A DNA stretch of 64,000 nt from Psococerastis gibbosa (GCA_963971405.1 OZ020491.1:6442855-6506854); one strand, 5' to 3'. Positions 22,086-32,165 are shown, numbered from the stretch's first letter. A program made the numbers and translations. Notes: generated from the letters alone by a model not told the origin.

Positions 22086-22604
22086 CAAAATTTTAAACCC
22101 TTGTTTTAAACCCTGGTTAAGGGCCTGCTGGGTTCGTCTTTGACCCTTCACCACTAGGGATATCTAAAAAGCACGCTGAACTTAACGGAAAACTAGAAAC
22201 CGCCTCATTAAAGATTAATCAGAAAACCAATTTTCCGGGAGACAGACGATGAGACCTCTAATCCCGTAATCCCTTAATCCTGCGCTTTTTTTTCAAGTTC
22301 ATCAAATTACACCATTGCATCTTTGAGCAATACTGAGAGAGCCTCGATTTGTCTAACACTTCGGAGGAAAACAAGGTTTCATGGCCCAAACTCGACTGGT
22401 TTATTTATTTATTTATTACGTATTTACGGGTCATGTCCAATTTACAATTTTAACATATAATGAATTATTTCTACTTGTAATTAAATTTAAAATTAAAATT
22501 AATAAATAAAAGCTAGATCTCAGTCTAAAACTAAATCTATGTCTAAAACTAAACTAAAGTCTAAATTTAAGTCTAATTCTAAAAATAAAGTAATGCGATG
22601 CACA
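22086..22604. other. No gene; simple repeats
   Basis: TTTATTTATTTA at 22400 and an irregular GTCTAAAACTAAA hexamer-like array at 22518-22586. Confidence 0.5.
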
Positions 22605-22895
22605 TAGGCGCGGATCTACGGGGGGGGGGGGCTATGGGGGCTATAGCTCACCCCCCCCCCCCTTAGGGTCCTCAGAATGCGTAAAACCCCACTATTTCAG
22701 TCCTATTTTTCACAAATGTTTTCCCGGGGGGGTCCCCCGGGCCCCCCTTGTGCTCGATTGTATTAATTACCTATAATATAGAACCCTTATTGCTCTGAAA
22801 ATGAGTAAAACCCCAATATTTCAGCCCTATTTTTCAAAAAAAAATCGAAATTTAATCTTAGCCCCCTCCTTGGTCTCATTCTAGATCCGTGCCTG
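22605..22895. mobile_element. hAT-like G-tract MITE
   Basis: TAGGCGCGGATCTA and TAGATCCGTGCCTG are inverted ends. GATGCACA is perfectly repeated at 22597-22604 and 22896-22903. The interior holds GGGGGGTCCCCCGGGCCCC and CCTATAATATAGAACCCTTA, shared in inverse orientation with 25030-25343. Confidence 0.92.
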
Positions 22896-23083
22896 GATGC
22901 ACACCTGAAATGACTGCTGAAATCATGCCACCAACTGCAGTTGAAGAAGTCATGGATCCTGCTTATTTCAGAAACTAAGGGGAATTTTTATGTACAGAGT
23001 CGAATTTCACAGGAAATATTTATCGTACGACTGTCATAAATAGTTGCTAAAAGCAGAAATGCTCCTCTACTTTTTTTCTTAGG

Positions 23084-23520
23084 TTAGACATGTAGAGTAG
23101 TGGTACAGAGTCTGATTTTCACCCGAAAGGTTGTTGGTTCGAGTCCCACACTTGCTACNNNNNNNNNNNNNNNNNNNNNNNNNNNNNNNNNNNNNNNNNN
23201 NNNNNNNNNNNNNNNNNNNNNNNNNNNNNNNNNNNNNNNNNNNNNNNNNNNNNNNNNNNNNNNNNNNNNNNNNNNNNNNNNNNNNNNNNNNNNNNNNNNN
23301 NNNNNNNNNNNNNNNNNNNNNNNNNNNNNNNNNNNNNNNNNNNNNNNNNNNNNNNNNNGGTTCGAGTCCCACACTTGCTACATTTTCTGGCCATGCTTCC
23401 GAGGGCATGTAAAGCAGGCGGTACTAGTTGAGTGTAAGAGAGGGCTTTATAGCCCTAACTACGCTAGGTTGGCTTAGTAAAAACACAAATTTATTTAATT
23501 TATTTATTTATTTATTTATT
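23084..23520 (+). mobile_element. SINE A containing an assembly gap
   Basis: The head (GACATGTAGAGTAGTGGTAC, CACCCGAAAGGTTGTTGG, GGTTCGAGTCCCACAC) precedes 200 Ns. The sequence resumes with the same B-box segment and then the full body and (TTTA)n tail. The 23 bp before and after the gap are the same. Confidence 0.8.
23159..23358. other. Assembly gap, 200 N
   Basis: A run of exactly 200 N, a round number typical of unknown-size scaffold gaps. Flanked on both sides by the same SINE A B-box segment, so the contig ends overlap in a repeat. Confidence 0.98.
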
Positions 23521-23744
23521 CATCATTTCGATATATGACATAATTGACATATTGCCTTCATTAACACCAATTGGCCTCATTTCTTGAACTCCTTCCTCGA
23601 GACTACCACACCAATCGTTTTTTTTTTGACAAATTAAATTCAATACAATACAATAGGCCTAATAGGCTACTTGACAGCTGTAATAATAATAATTGAAGAA
23701 GTGTTTTCTGTACAAGACCTCGTTTACTAGGTTACAGGCGTCAG

Positions 23745-24006
23745 CAAGCACGTAACCAGGATATTATTTCGGGAGGGGCTAACTACCAGGGGGTTTGGGG
23801 GGGGGGGGGTGTGTGGAATATCCCCTGTAAAACGGCGGGTCAAGTCTTCCGTAATCTGCTGAAGTATCTTGCACTATCGAGTCTACTGTATATACACTGG
23901 ATCGAGCGAAATCAATTATAAATAAACTAAATATAAATCATTTCCCCCCCCCCCCCTTTTTTTACATTTCGGGAGGGGCTTCAGCCCCCTCCCTGCTCCG
24001 TGCCTG
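23745..24006. mobile_element. hAT-like G-tract MITE
   Basis: CAAGCACGTAACCAGG and CCTGCTCCGTGCCTG are imperfect inverted ends. GGCGTCAG is repeated exactly at 23737-23744 and 24007-24014. TTTCGGGAGGGGCT occurs near both ends. Confidence 0.88.
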
Positions 24007-24194
24007 GGCGTCAGCTCAACTTGCGAAGCTCGAAGTGTGGGAACGAGTCTAGCTAATACCCTGTATTCCTGGGAATAAAAAAAAGGTGTAAAATTTAGTA
24101 CTGTCGAGTTTGTTTGTGCTTAGCATGTAGCCTATATTTGGCATTTCTGTACAATTGTTACTAAGTACATTCGATACTCTACATACTTGACTTC

Positions 24195-24275
24195 CAAAGT
24201 ACGGCATCTACGACTCTACGATTGCCATGATGATCGGCAATCATCCGAAGAAGAGGCATTCGAAGAAGGAGAAAA
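24195..24275 (+). pseudogene. LINE 3'-terminal remnant (RTE-like)
   Basis: Reads AMMIGNHPKKRHSKK, the VMMIANLR-type ending followed by a GAAGAAG-rich tail; compare 6812, 46380 and 49208. The antisense 138-aa ORF is chance. Confidence 0.5.
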
Positions 24276-24645
24276 ACATTTTTATATAATATAATTAACA
24301 CAATTTTTGGAAAATTTTGGTTGGTGGGTCCATGGACTCCTTTCCCCCTTGGATAGAAGCCTGCTAGATGGGTAAAAAATTCAATAGTCTGAGTCGTCTG
24401 CAGTCTGCACAATCTTACTGTCAAATTTTCTCGGAGGAATGAAATTTTCCTAAAAATAACAAAATTTGAAAAGAATTTCCGCAGAGCTCTCTCGATTCTA
24501 TTTGAAATGGTAAGAGAGTCTGCAGCCAGCATCCTACAGCCCCTGGCCCCATCTCCCTTGGGGAAATCCACCCCCCTCCCCCTACTTGCCTGCATCTTTT
24601 TTTCATTAGTTTAGAAAACATCTACTTCTGACTATCCGACGACGC
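24276..24645. other. Unassigned
   Basis: No gene; CCCCCCTCCCCCTACTTGCC at 24571 is MITE-like debris. Confidence 0.35.
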
Positions 24646-24825
24646 AAGGCCGTAGCCAGATATTTTTTTGTGAGCGGGGGGGGGGGGGGACTGACGGACG
24701 TCACCGGAGGTGAGATACTTAAGATAATTTCAATATATTTAAGACTCCATTCCTTCTAGTTTAGGCTGCAAATCTTTCGGGGCGAGGGGGGGGGGGGTCC
24801 AGACCTCCTCTTGCTACAGACCGAA
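24646..24825. mobile_element. hAT-like G-tract MITE, decayed right end
   Basis: The left end CAAGGCCGTAGCCAGATA matches 14873. The right end CCTCCTCTTGCTACAGACC is a poor inverted match. Two G-runs inside; no duplication seen. Confidence 0.5.
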
Positions 24826-25029
24826 GTGTGCTGAGTATAAAATTTTTATTTGAAAATTACCGTTGCAATATGCTTAATTATAATAGGCTTAATAGGTTGA
24901 AGAATATAAATAATTGAAACATATACAATAATCCCTACCCTTTTCCATCTAAAAAAAATCGTAGATGGGCGTGATATGTGTGGCCTTGGGTGAAATAGCA
25001 GAAGATGACAACTTCCATACCGTTAGGCC

Positions 25030-25343
25030 CAGGCGTGGATCTAGAATGAGACCAAGGAGGGGGCTGAGATATGAAAGGGGGCCCCGGGGGTCTGCCCCGG
25101 GGGAAAATTGTTGAGGAACAGGGCTGAAATATGGGGGTTATACGAATTTTCTGAGCAATAAGGGTTCTATATTATAGGTAATTAAGTCAACTGAGTACAA
25201 GCGGGGCCCGGGGGCCTCCCCCGGGAGAAAATTTGTGAAAATAGGACTGAAATAGTGGGGTTTTACGCATTTTGAGGAACGTTATTGGGGGGGGGGGGCT
25301 ATAGCCCCCAAGCCCCCCCCCCCCCCCCGTGTATCCGCGCCTG
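25030..25343. mobile_element. hAT-like G-tract MITE
   Basis: CAGGCGTGGATCTAG and TATCCGCGCCTG are the inverted ends. The flanks GTTAGGCC and GTTAGTGG match over 5 bases. The interior is the inverse of 22605-22895 (GGGGCCCGGGGGCCTCCCCC, AATAGTGGGGTTTTACGC). Confidence 0.75.
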
Positions 25344-25868
25344 GTTAGTGGTGGCACTATTGGATGAAAATACGCCTACAGCCCGTATAGTATACAATTA
25401 CCACCCACTTACATCAAAGAATAGCTTTCCTAGTCAATCACAGTGTAACCAGATGACGTCATCGCCCCGCCATGTATAAGCAATGACCTAACCACCCAAC
25501 CGACCCCAACCCAACCCCTCCCCCTCCCCACGTCTGCCCCTCCACCCGCCCACTCTTACAAATCCCTGGGGTGGTTTCATCGAAATGAACTTGCTTTCGT
25601 CACTATTTTTCTTTCATTCCAATTTATGTTCTTTCCCAGTATAGGCATACCGGTTATTTGGATGTTTCTGCGGTGATTTTGATGGTTGAAAATATATTTT
25701 ATTTATTTATTTGACGCAGTCCAGTTCGCAGAAAAACTGAACTGAACTGAACTCGCTTTCGTCACTAGTTTTCTTTCATTCCAATAATGAAATTTGGGAA
25801 AATAATACAGGTATGAAATAAATGAAAAGCACGGAGCGGACTTCAAGCATCTGAAAATGGCGCGTTGT
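25344..25868. other. No gene; short direct repeat
   Basis: GCTTTCGTCACTATTTTTC-TTTCATTCCAAT at about 25591-25622 recurs at 25755-25785. An ATTTATTTATTTGACGCAGT segment lies between. Otherwise C-rich and AT-rich DNA. Confidence 0.4.
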
Positions 25869-26300
25869 CAGGCACGTAGCCACAGGCACGTAGCCAGGGA
25901 GGGGGCTTTGGGGGCTGAAGCCCCCCGAAATGTAAAAAAAGAAAGAAAATAGGGAGACTATTATTGTAAATGAGTGAAATTAGTTTTTTGCATATATTAC
26001 TATTAGTATTATGGAGCTGATTTAATTATAAAAGTAATTTTTTCATTCAATATTCTGTGTTTGGAAGATATCACACTTTTTATCCTTTTTTCAGTTTGAT
26101 GTTTCACTTGTAATTTTTTTCTCCCTCTAAAAACACTAAAACTGTGTTTTTGCATGTAAATTCTTATAAATTTCCAGGGGGGGGGGGGGGAGCGGACCCG
26201 CCGTTTTACTGGGGGAATTCTATACCCCCCCCACCCCCCCCCGACCCCCTGGTAGTTAGCCCCCCCCCCCCTCCGAAATAAAATTCTGGCTACGTGCTTG
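25869..26300. mobile_element. hAT-like G-tract MITE
   Basis: CAGGCACGTAGCC (repeated as GGCACGTAGCCAGG just inside) and TCTGGCTACGTGCTTG are the ends. CGCGTTGT (25861-25868) and CGCGCTGT (26301-26308) are the 8-bp flanks with one mismatch. G and C runs near the right end. Confidence 0.85.
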
Positions 26301-26494
26301 CGCGCTGTTAATGCGCAAAAGGACATAAACCTAAGTACCTGACTTTTCTAAGGTTGTCAAAATTTTGCCGAACAAAAGGCAAGGAACATACATTTGTGTT
26401 AATCCTAAGTTATCTTTGATGCATATTTTTTAGAATTGGAGTTAATCCAACTCCACGTTAAATAAGTAAATAAATAAATATTGACTATTTTTGT

Positions 26495-26685
26495 TCTATT
26501 ACTAAGCCAACCTAGCGGAGTTAGGGCTATAAAGCCCCCTCTTACACTCAACTAGAAGGCTCGAGACCACTTGCTTTACATGCCCTCCGAAGCATATCCA
26601 GAAAATGTATAGAGGTGTAGGACTCGAACCAACAGCCTTTCGGGTGAAAGTCGGACTCTGTACCACTACTCTACACCTTGAGAGC
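26495..26685 (-). mobile_element. SINE A
   Basis: Minus strand: GTGTAGAGTAGTGGTACAGA, CTTTCACCCGAAAGGCTGTT, GGTTCGAGTCC, ATGTAAAGCAAGTGGTC and GGTTGGCTTAGTAATAGAAC. Preceded on the plus strand by an AAATAAATAAAT tail. Confidence 0.88.
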
Positions 26686-26811
26686 TTACACCTTTATACT
26701 TTGGTCGTATTTCTTACAACTTCCTTCCGCAACATTTTGTTTTAGCGGGGTAGGGGCGCTGGAGAACTTGTTGCCCAGGGCGGTAAAATTCCAAGGTCGG
26801 GGCCTGCCTAA

Positions 26812-27187
26812 AGTGCCCATTCCATTGACCGGCTAGGGCTATTTCCAAAAACGGTGACGTGGTAGCCGACATTCAAGACTAAGGTGGCGTTTCCATCGAC
26901 CTCGCATTGCAGAATTGACGGAAATGTTTATTTTCCTCTATGCCATAGTTAAAATTGATCAATGATCATACAGTAAAATCACAAACAAACAAACTAAAAT
27001 TAAAAAAATGGCGTCATGGGATATGTTAAGTACAAACATTTTAATAGATTTCTATAAAAAGAAAAATTCTAATTTCCGTCAATGTCATTTGCATTCTGCA
27101 ATGCGAGGTCGGTGGAAACGCCACCTATGTCTGCTACCACGTCACCGTTTTTGGAAATAGCCCTAGCCGGTCGATGGAATGGGCGCC
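26812..27187. mobile_element. PIF-like MITE, outer shell of a nest
   Basis: AGTGCCCATTCCATTGACCG and CGGTCGATGGAATGGGCGCC are inverted ends; TAA and TTA flank it. GCTAGGGCTATTTCCAAAAA, then CGGTGACGTGGTAG, continue the arm. The loop is occupied by the element at 26883. Confidence 0.82.
26883..27125. mobile_element. PIF-like MITE, inner element
   Basis: GGTGGCGTTTCCATCGACCT and AGGTCGGTGGAAACGCCACC are the ends; the flanks TAA and TAT are near-duplicates. The centre (GCCATAGTTAAAATTGATCA, ATGGGATATGTTAAG) is shared with 50402-50647. Confidence 0.85.
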
Positions 27188-27204
27188 TTAAAGCCTTAAA
27201 CACT

Positions 27205-27338
27205 TTGACTATGACTTTCACCCGAGAGGTTGTAACTTTCTGTATTTTCAGGTACTGCTTCGGAGGATATGTAAAGCAGAAGATCCCTGTTTAGAGGGCT
27301 TCATAGTCCAAACTCCACTGGGTTGGCTTAGTTTTAGA
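27205..27338 (+). mobile_element. SINE A fragment
   Basis: CTTTCACCCGAGAGGTTG, GCTTCGGAGGATATGTAAAG, GAGGGCTTCATAGTCC and GGTTGGCTTAG. The 5' head is lost and the B-box is deleted. Confidence 0.65.
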
Positions 27339-27460
27339 ACAAAAGCCATAATTTCTTGCTTTCCAATTCATACGTACTGTAGCATAAATTTTCGATTCCG
27401 AGATTTCAACGGATTTACACGTTTTGAGGTCCCAGGAACCAAAAAAAGTGGTTTTAACGA

Positions 27461-27510
27461 AATGTCTGTCTGTCGCTCTGTCTGTCTGCCTGTATGTCTG
27501 TCTGTCTGTA

Positions 27511-27549
<39 letters not shown>

Positions 27550-27562
27550 CTGTCTGTCTGTA
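27461..27562. repeat. (CTGT)n microsatellite in repeat E
   Basis: About 25 near-perfect CTGT units with CTGC, CCGT and ATGT variants. It corresponds to the short CAGA runs in other E copies, expanded here. It gives a Ser/Val/Cys/Leu ORF that is not a gene. Confidence 0.92.
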
Positions 27563-27692
27563 TGTTCATCGATTTCCGGGCAAACTATTCGGCCGATTCT
27601 GATGAAATCTTGCATGTTGGTTCACAAAAATCATACCTCGAGACCATTTTTATTTTATTTTGCGCTAACTCAATTTGGGGGGGTTTTATTCT

Positions 27693-27921
27693 TTACATTG
27701 TAGTATTATATGGTATATAACACTGACATTAAATTAACTTTGGTTGAAGAGGTAACCTCCTCGTTATAACCGAAATTAGAGGATATGGAAAAAACTGGGC
27801 TTGGCGGGATTCGAACCCACGATCTACGCCTAACCGGGGCGTCGTCTTAACCGCTGGACCACAAGCCCCGACAAGTCCAGTAAATGCCAAATCCTCTACT
27901 TATGCTCTAATTGACATGATT
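27693..27921 (-). mobile_element. SINE B with 12-bp target duplication
   Basis: GGGTTTTATTCT flanks it at 27681-27692 and 27922-27933. The minus strand carries the head GGGGCTTGTGGTCCAGCGG, TTAAGACGACGCCCC, GGTTCGAATCCCGCCAAGCC, then GGTTATAACGAGGAGGTTAC. About 50 nt precede the tRNA-like part. Confidence 0.9.
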
Positions 27922-28652
27922 GGGTTTTATTCTCAAAAAAATCCAAAAAAACGTCTTAAAAAATTATTTCTCAAAAACGGCTCCAACGATTTCTTTTAAA
28001 TTCACATATATTGTAGTCGTTATTAATGGTAACAAAATGCGGGGAGTCGCTTGCCCCTTGATGGGTTGCTCCTTAGGGTAAAAAAAATAAAAATAACTCA
28101 ATTTTCATGAAAAATGACTAAAAAATAATTTTTCTGCGGAACCTTTCTATCTATGAATTCTACCTTCAGGTATGTTTTAGGTGTTCAATAGGGTAACAAA
28201 AACGGACAGGTTGCATTCCCAAAAATATATTTGCTTCTGTGCAAAAAATTATTTTTTGAAAAATTATGGAAAATTCACGCTCCAATACATTACATGCCTT
28301 GTGTCATTGTTACTACTGTTACAATGTATTGGTCTGTTCGTTCCAGAATATGCAATTAAGTTTTAAGGGGTTTTTAATATATATTGAGGTGAACCCCCCC
28401 CCCCCCCCCCCCCCCGCTCGAGGGATCTGAAATTTAACCGCAGGGAAATTATTTCCAATTATTTCAAATTGGGAAGCATGTTCGAGTAAACGCAGACCGG
28501 TTCTTTATTTATAAGCGTGATGACTACTGTATGACTTGACAGGTACCCCTGAATACCCTCAAAATTCATGTATTGTAAGTATAGAATATTTTTTACCTAC
28601 AAATTAAAGCCATTTGCGAGCACAAGCCTAATGCAGATGTAATCAGTCTTAA

Positions 28653-28814
28653 GGCGGGTATTCCACATACGTCAATCGTCAATGAAAAATTGAAAAATGT
28701 CGTAACAATGACGTAAATTGACGTGGTAGCAGAATTTTTAGTATGTCTTTAATGTCTGCTAAAACGTCATTTTTCAATTTTTCATTGGCGATTGACGTAT
28801 GTGGAATACCCGCC
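28653..28814. mobile_element. PIF/Harbinger-like MITE
   Basis: GGCGGGTATTCCACATACGT and ACGTATGTGGAATACCCGCC are exact inverted ends with TAA on both sides. Inside, TTGACGTGGTAGCAGA and TGTCTGCTAAAACGTCA also pair. Confidence 0.92.
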
Positions 28815-29130
28815 TAAAGCCCAAAGGTCAGGGATATGGCCTTACTATACAAAATGTCAGAACATTAATCCGAATAATATATTATTGCAGGTTTCAATTA
28901 AGAAATCAACCGGCCTTTTGGTGTGTTAATATCTGTAATTTCCTAGGAGAATTTCTATTAGCGACCTACAGTTTAACACGCGATACGTTTAATGACCTGT
29001 TTAGATTAGATTGTTGGCTTTATCAAATAGGTATACAATACTGAGGGATGAATCTAAAGATGTGTGACGTGCTGGCGCCCAATATTGGCTTTACGGTACT
29101 ACATGTTTATTTAAAATCTTGACTTTTTGC
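28815..29130. other. Unassigned
   Basis: An 81-codon frame crosses from the MITE into this stretch and matches no known protein. No other signal. Confidence 0.35.
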
Positions 29131-29300
29131 TGTTCTATTACTAAGCCAACCTAGCGGAGTTAGGGCTGTAAAGCCCTCTCTTAAACTCAACTAGGATGAC
29201 CCGGGACCGCCTGCTTTACATGCCCTCCGAAGCATGGCCAGGAATTGTAGCCAGTGTGGGACTCGAACCAACAACCTTTCGGGTGAAAGTCGGACTCTTT
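29131..29300 (-). mobile_element. SINE A, head truncated
   Basis: Minus strand: GACTTTCACCCGAAAGGTTG, GGTTCGAGTCCCACACTGG, CATGTAAAGCAGGCGGTCCC, GGTTGGCTTAGTAATAGAAC. The first 25 nt of the head are missing. Confidence 0.85.
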
Positions 29301-29471
29301 ATACTGTATTTATTAAAGAAGTACTAAAAAAATTGACCACGTTACTAAGAAAATAGTTGATTGAGTAGCGAAGAAAGTTAGTACCCAGTTCTCTAATAGA
29401 TAGATAATATTTGTATATAGCAATAAAACCTTTTCTGCCAGACTAAAGTCAAAATAAGTCTTAATTTCTTA

Positions 29472-29650
29472 GGCGGCTATTCCACTTGCCAATTTTTCCG
29501 TCATTTCTGCATCAATAATTGATGAGATTTTGGTTTTAATGAGACTATTATGTAGATACTTAACTTATGTATTATAAATTAAGTTATAATATGGTAGAGA
29601 CTTATTATTGATGCATAAATGACGGAATATTGACAAGTAGAATAGCCGCA
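29472..29650. mobile_element. PIF/Harbinger-like MITE
   Basis: GGCGGCTATTCCACTTGCCA and TGACAAGTAGAATAGCCGCA are inverted; TTA lies at 29469-29471 and 29651-29653. Its interior ACTTAACTTATGTATTATAA recurs in the element at 44703. Confidence 0.85.
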
Positions 29651-30328
29651 TTACCAGTGATATCCGAGAGTGCTATTTCAAAGTAGCAAATCTGGCTTTC
29701 ATGTAATAAATTATTATTTGCTTTTTTTGGTGTTTTTGTTTTATTAATCCATTGCGATTTTGTTTTTTGTGGCATTTTGTTTGGGCCCCTTTTTTGTGGG
29801 GGCCCTGGCCCCATAGCCAAACCCGGCACTGTACATGGGTGTGCTGGTAATCGCGCAAATCAGGCTTAAAAAAACCATCAGCGGCTATAGAAGACGGGGG
29901 ATGAGATAAAACCCCTGCAAGCAGCCCCTGAAATAGCATTATTATTAAATTCCCATATCAAATTTGAGATATCTCAGCTGTATACATATTTACTTGCGCT
30001 GGAACCCTCCACTGCAGACTTATTTTTGGAAACTTCTCGTCAATATCAACCCATAGATTTTGTCCCCGTACAAACACCACCACAGGACTCATATATCCGA
30101 ACTTGGCGAAGTCTTGCTTACGCCTCTTACATTGTGTCAATGGTGAGCTTACTGAGATTGGATTATTACATGTAGAAGGCGATACTTTTCGTTCCTCATC
30201 CATATGCAAGTTACCGTTTCTTAACCGTCAGCAACTACTCGACTGTAATTATTCACCTCAGTACCTTAACATTAGTGACAAGATCTCTCCGGGATCTGCA
30301 CTACCCTCCTGATATCCTGAGGAAACAG
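29651..30328. other. Unassigned; frame 29967-30170 of unknown origin
   Basis: A plus-strand frame without an early ATG reads SQLYTYLLALEPSTADLFLE and continues to about 30170. I recognise no family. Part of the stretch (ATTACATGTAGAAGGCGATA) recurs near 46526, so it is repetitive. GGGGGCCCTGGCCCC at 29798 is MITE-like. Confidence 0.4.
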
Positions 30329-30740
30329 CAGTGGCGGACCCAATGGGGGGCAGGGGATGGGCGGTTGCCCCCGATTATACCCAGTGAAGACTAGATAAAA
30401 TGCACTTGCCACATAAAATAAATACAAATCGTTACTATGGCATGGGGCCGGCCGACATACCATGTTGAATCCAGTGGACTAGAGCAGGTTCAAAGATGCA
30501 GATAACTTGGTCGTGTGCACAGTGCCGGTAGGGAAACATGGTAGGACTTGTCCTGGTCACCTCCGAACTAATCGTGTGTCTTCACTGTGTTTCCCAAGTG
30601 GTTCGGAATCCACTATAATCAGGAGGTCCACTGTCCTATGGGCCCACACCGTGGCCTGGGACTGTGTCCAACCATTCTACTACTACTATGGCATGGGACC
30701 GCCCCCCCCCCCGAGGGAAATATTTCTGGGTCCGCCCTTG
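30329..30740. mobile_element. hAT-like G-tract MITE with a SINE C inside
   Basis: CAGTGGCGGACCCAATGG and CTGGGTCCGCCCTTG are inverted ends of the hAT type. No convincing 8-bp duplication. SINE C sits in the middle. Confidence 0.65.
30447..30684 (+). mobile_element. SINE C with (CTA)n tail
   Basis: ACTATGGCATGGG is duplicated at 30434-30446 and 30685-30697. Body: ACCATGTTGAATCCAGTGGA, CACCTCCGAACTAATCGTGT, GTGGTTCGGAATCCACTATA and the tail TTCTACTACT. Confidence 0.9.
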
Positions 30741-31600
30741 GATGGAAGCAAGTAAGTACCGTTGGCAGCTGGGAGATTCCCCACTTCCGCAGGAAAAAAT
30801 TGGTATTTTACTTGCCGTGAAAGTATATTTCCGTGCCGCTTCTTTAATAAATCTCAGGGGAGTTCACGTACAAATGACGAATGGGAAGATTATGGCATAA
30901 CTAATTGTTGTGTATAGATAGGCTATTTCGGAAACTAAATGATGGAGTCTCAGGAAGAAGGCTAGCCTGCCGCGCCCATCTTGATTTAGCGTCAGACCTA
31001 AAGGAGACTATCCTAATTACATAACAATGACTGCACAATCAGCCAAGGAAGATCTATAAGATGTCAGACGCTCGATTTAATTATTTCACTGTGAGGTCAC
31101 GTGAATCACGTCACACACTCCTCTTAACGTCAGGGCAGCTAGCGTATCACTACATGTAACATGTAATAAGCCATTCATCTAATGATACATTCAAGAAATA
31201 ATAATAATAATAATAATAAATTTGTGAATTAAGAACACATCAGTTGTAACTTTCGCTACATAAAAAAATAAATATATATGGATCTACACACAATTAAATG
31301 GGTATTATAATTAGCATACATGATTTTCCTACTTGTAAGCAAGAAAACTAAAAGATAAATTAAAATAGAATATAAAAAATATAAGAACTGCAAAAAATAG
31401 AAACACATTAGATAAACGGCGTCCATTTTCGTTTTTTGTTTCTTTTTGTTCCTTTGCTTTTTTCGATATTGAATCCTTTATGTAGACCATAGAATATAGG
31501 TACGTTCAAAACAGAAGACTATGAGATTAAAAGTTGTTGAAAGCGCTGTAGCCCAAGATCGTGAGCGAGTTTTCATAATTATTGGTTATAACTTATCTTT
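30741..31600. other. No gene; one dispersed repeat
   Basis: 31010-31140 (CTAATTACATAACAATGACT, AGGAAGATCTATAAGATGTC, TTAATTATTTCACTGTGAGG) is paralogous to 42160-42290. An (AAT)n run lies at 31198-31220. The rest is AT-rich. Confidence 0.45.
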
Positions 31601-31605
31601 GATCA

Positions 31606-31790
31606 GGACATGTAAAGTTGTGGTACAGACTCCGACTTTCACCCGAAAGGTTTTTGGTTCGATTCCCACACTTGTTACTTTTTCTGGTCAGCAGCAGGCG
31701 GTCCCGGCCTTTCCTAGTTGAGTGCAAGAGAGGGCTTTATAGCTCTAACTCCGCTAGGTTGGCTTAGCATTAGAACAAAAAGTCTTTTAT
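31606..31790 (+). mobile_element. SINE A
   Basis: GGACATGTAAAGTTGTGGTA, CTTTCACCCGAAAGG, GGTTCGATTCCCACAC (B-box), then the body and GGTTGGCTTAGCATTAGAAC, followed by an ATTATT tail. A short deletion removes CATGCTTCGGAGGG. Confidence 0.87.
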
Positions 31791-32165
31791 TATTATTATT
31801 ATTATTTTTTTTAAATAAAATAATTATGGGAATTATACTAGTATTTATATTGCCTCTTGTTGTTACTTACCCTAATGAACATCCGACACATGGTTCCCTT
31901 CGGGTTGAAGAATTCCAGATTCAAGTAATTCTTTCCGCGTACCGAGTACTTTAAATAAATAAATAAATAAATAATCGTTTATTTGCAAACAGACAAAGTC
32001 CAATAATATGCAAATTAACTTAACTTACTTAACTATACTTATCATAATTTACATGTGTGATACATAACTATTGTACAATTACAATTATAAGCAGTATATC
32101 GTACATCTATTTAACAATGTGAAGATTAAAGAAAAAAGTTGTATACAAGTTATCTAGTTGGTATC
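31791..32165. other. AT-rich flank of the Polinton-type element
   Basis: AAATAAATAAATAAATAA at 31954 and AT-rich sequence; no gene. The last bases (32162-32171, TATCGACTTC) are the broken 5' end of a SINE D. Confidence 0.5.

Larger units (their letters stand above)
27339..28510 (-). repeat. Repeat E, full copy split by SINE B
   Basis: Minus-strand copy: end module TTTCGATTCCGAGATTTCAA at 27389, a large CTGT microsatellite, CGATTTCCGGGCAAACTATT, then SINE B, then CTTGCCCCTTGATGGGTTGC, a C-run at 28387 and CAGACCGGTTCTTTA near 28500. It is the best guide to the whole unit, about 930 bp without the SINE. Confidence 0.75.

Noticed and set aside
23079..23477. ORFs of 79-125 codons
   Set aside because: They run through the 200-N gap; only SINE A flanks are real sequence.
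24179..24595. 138-aa minus-strand ORF
   Set aside because: Antisense to the LINE-tail motif at 24195, with no recognisable domain.
27424..27720. Cys/Leu/Ser/Val-rich ORFs
   Set aside because: They are the CTGT microsatellite inside repeat E read in several frames.
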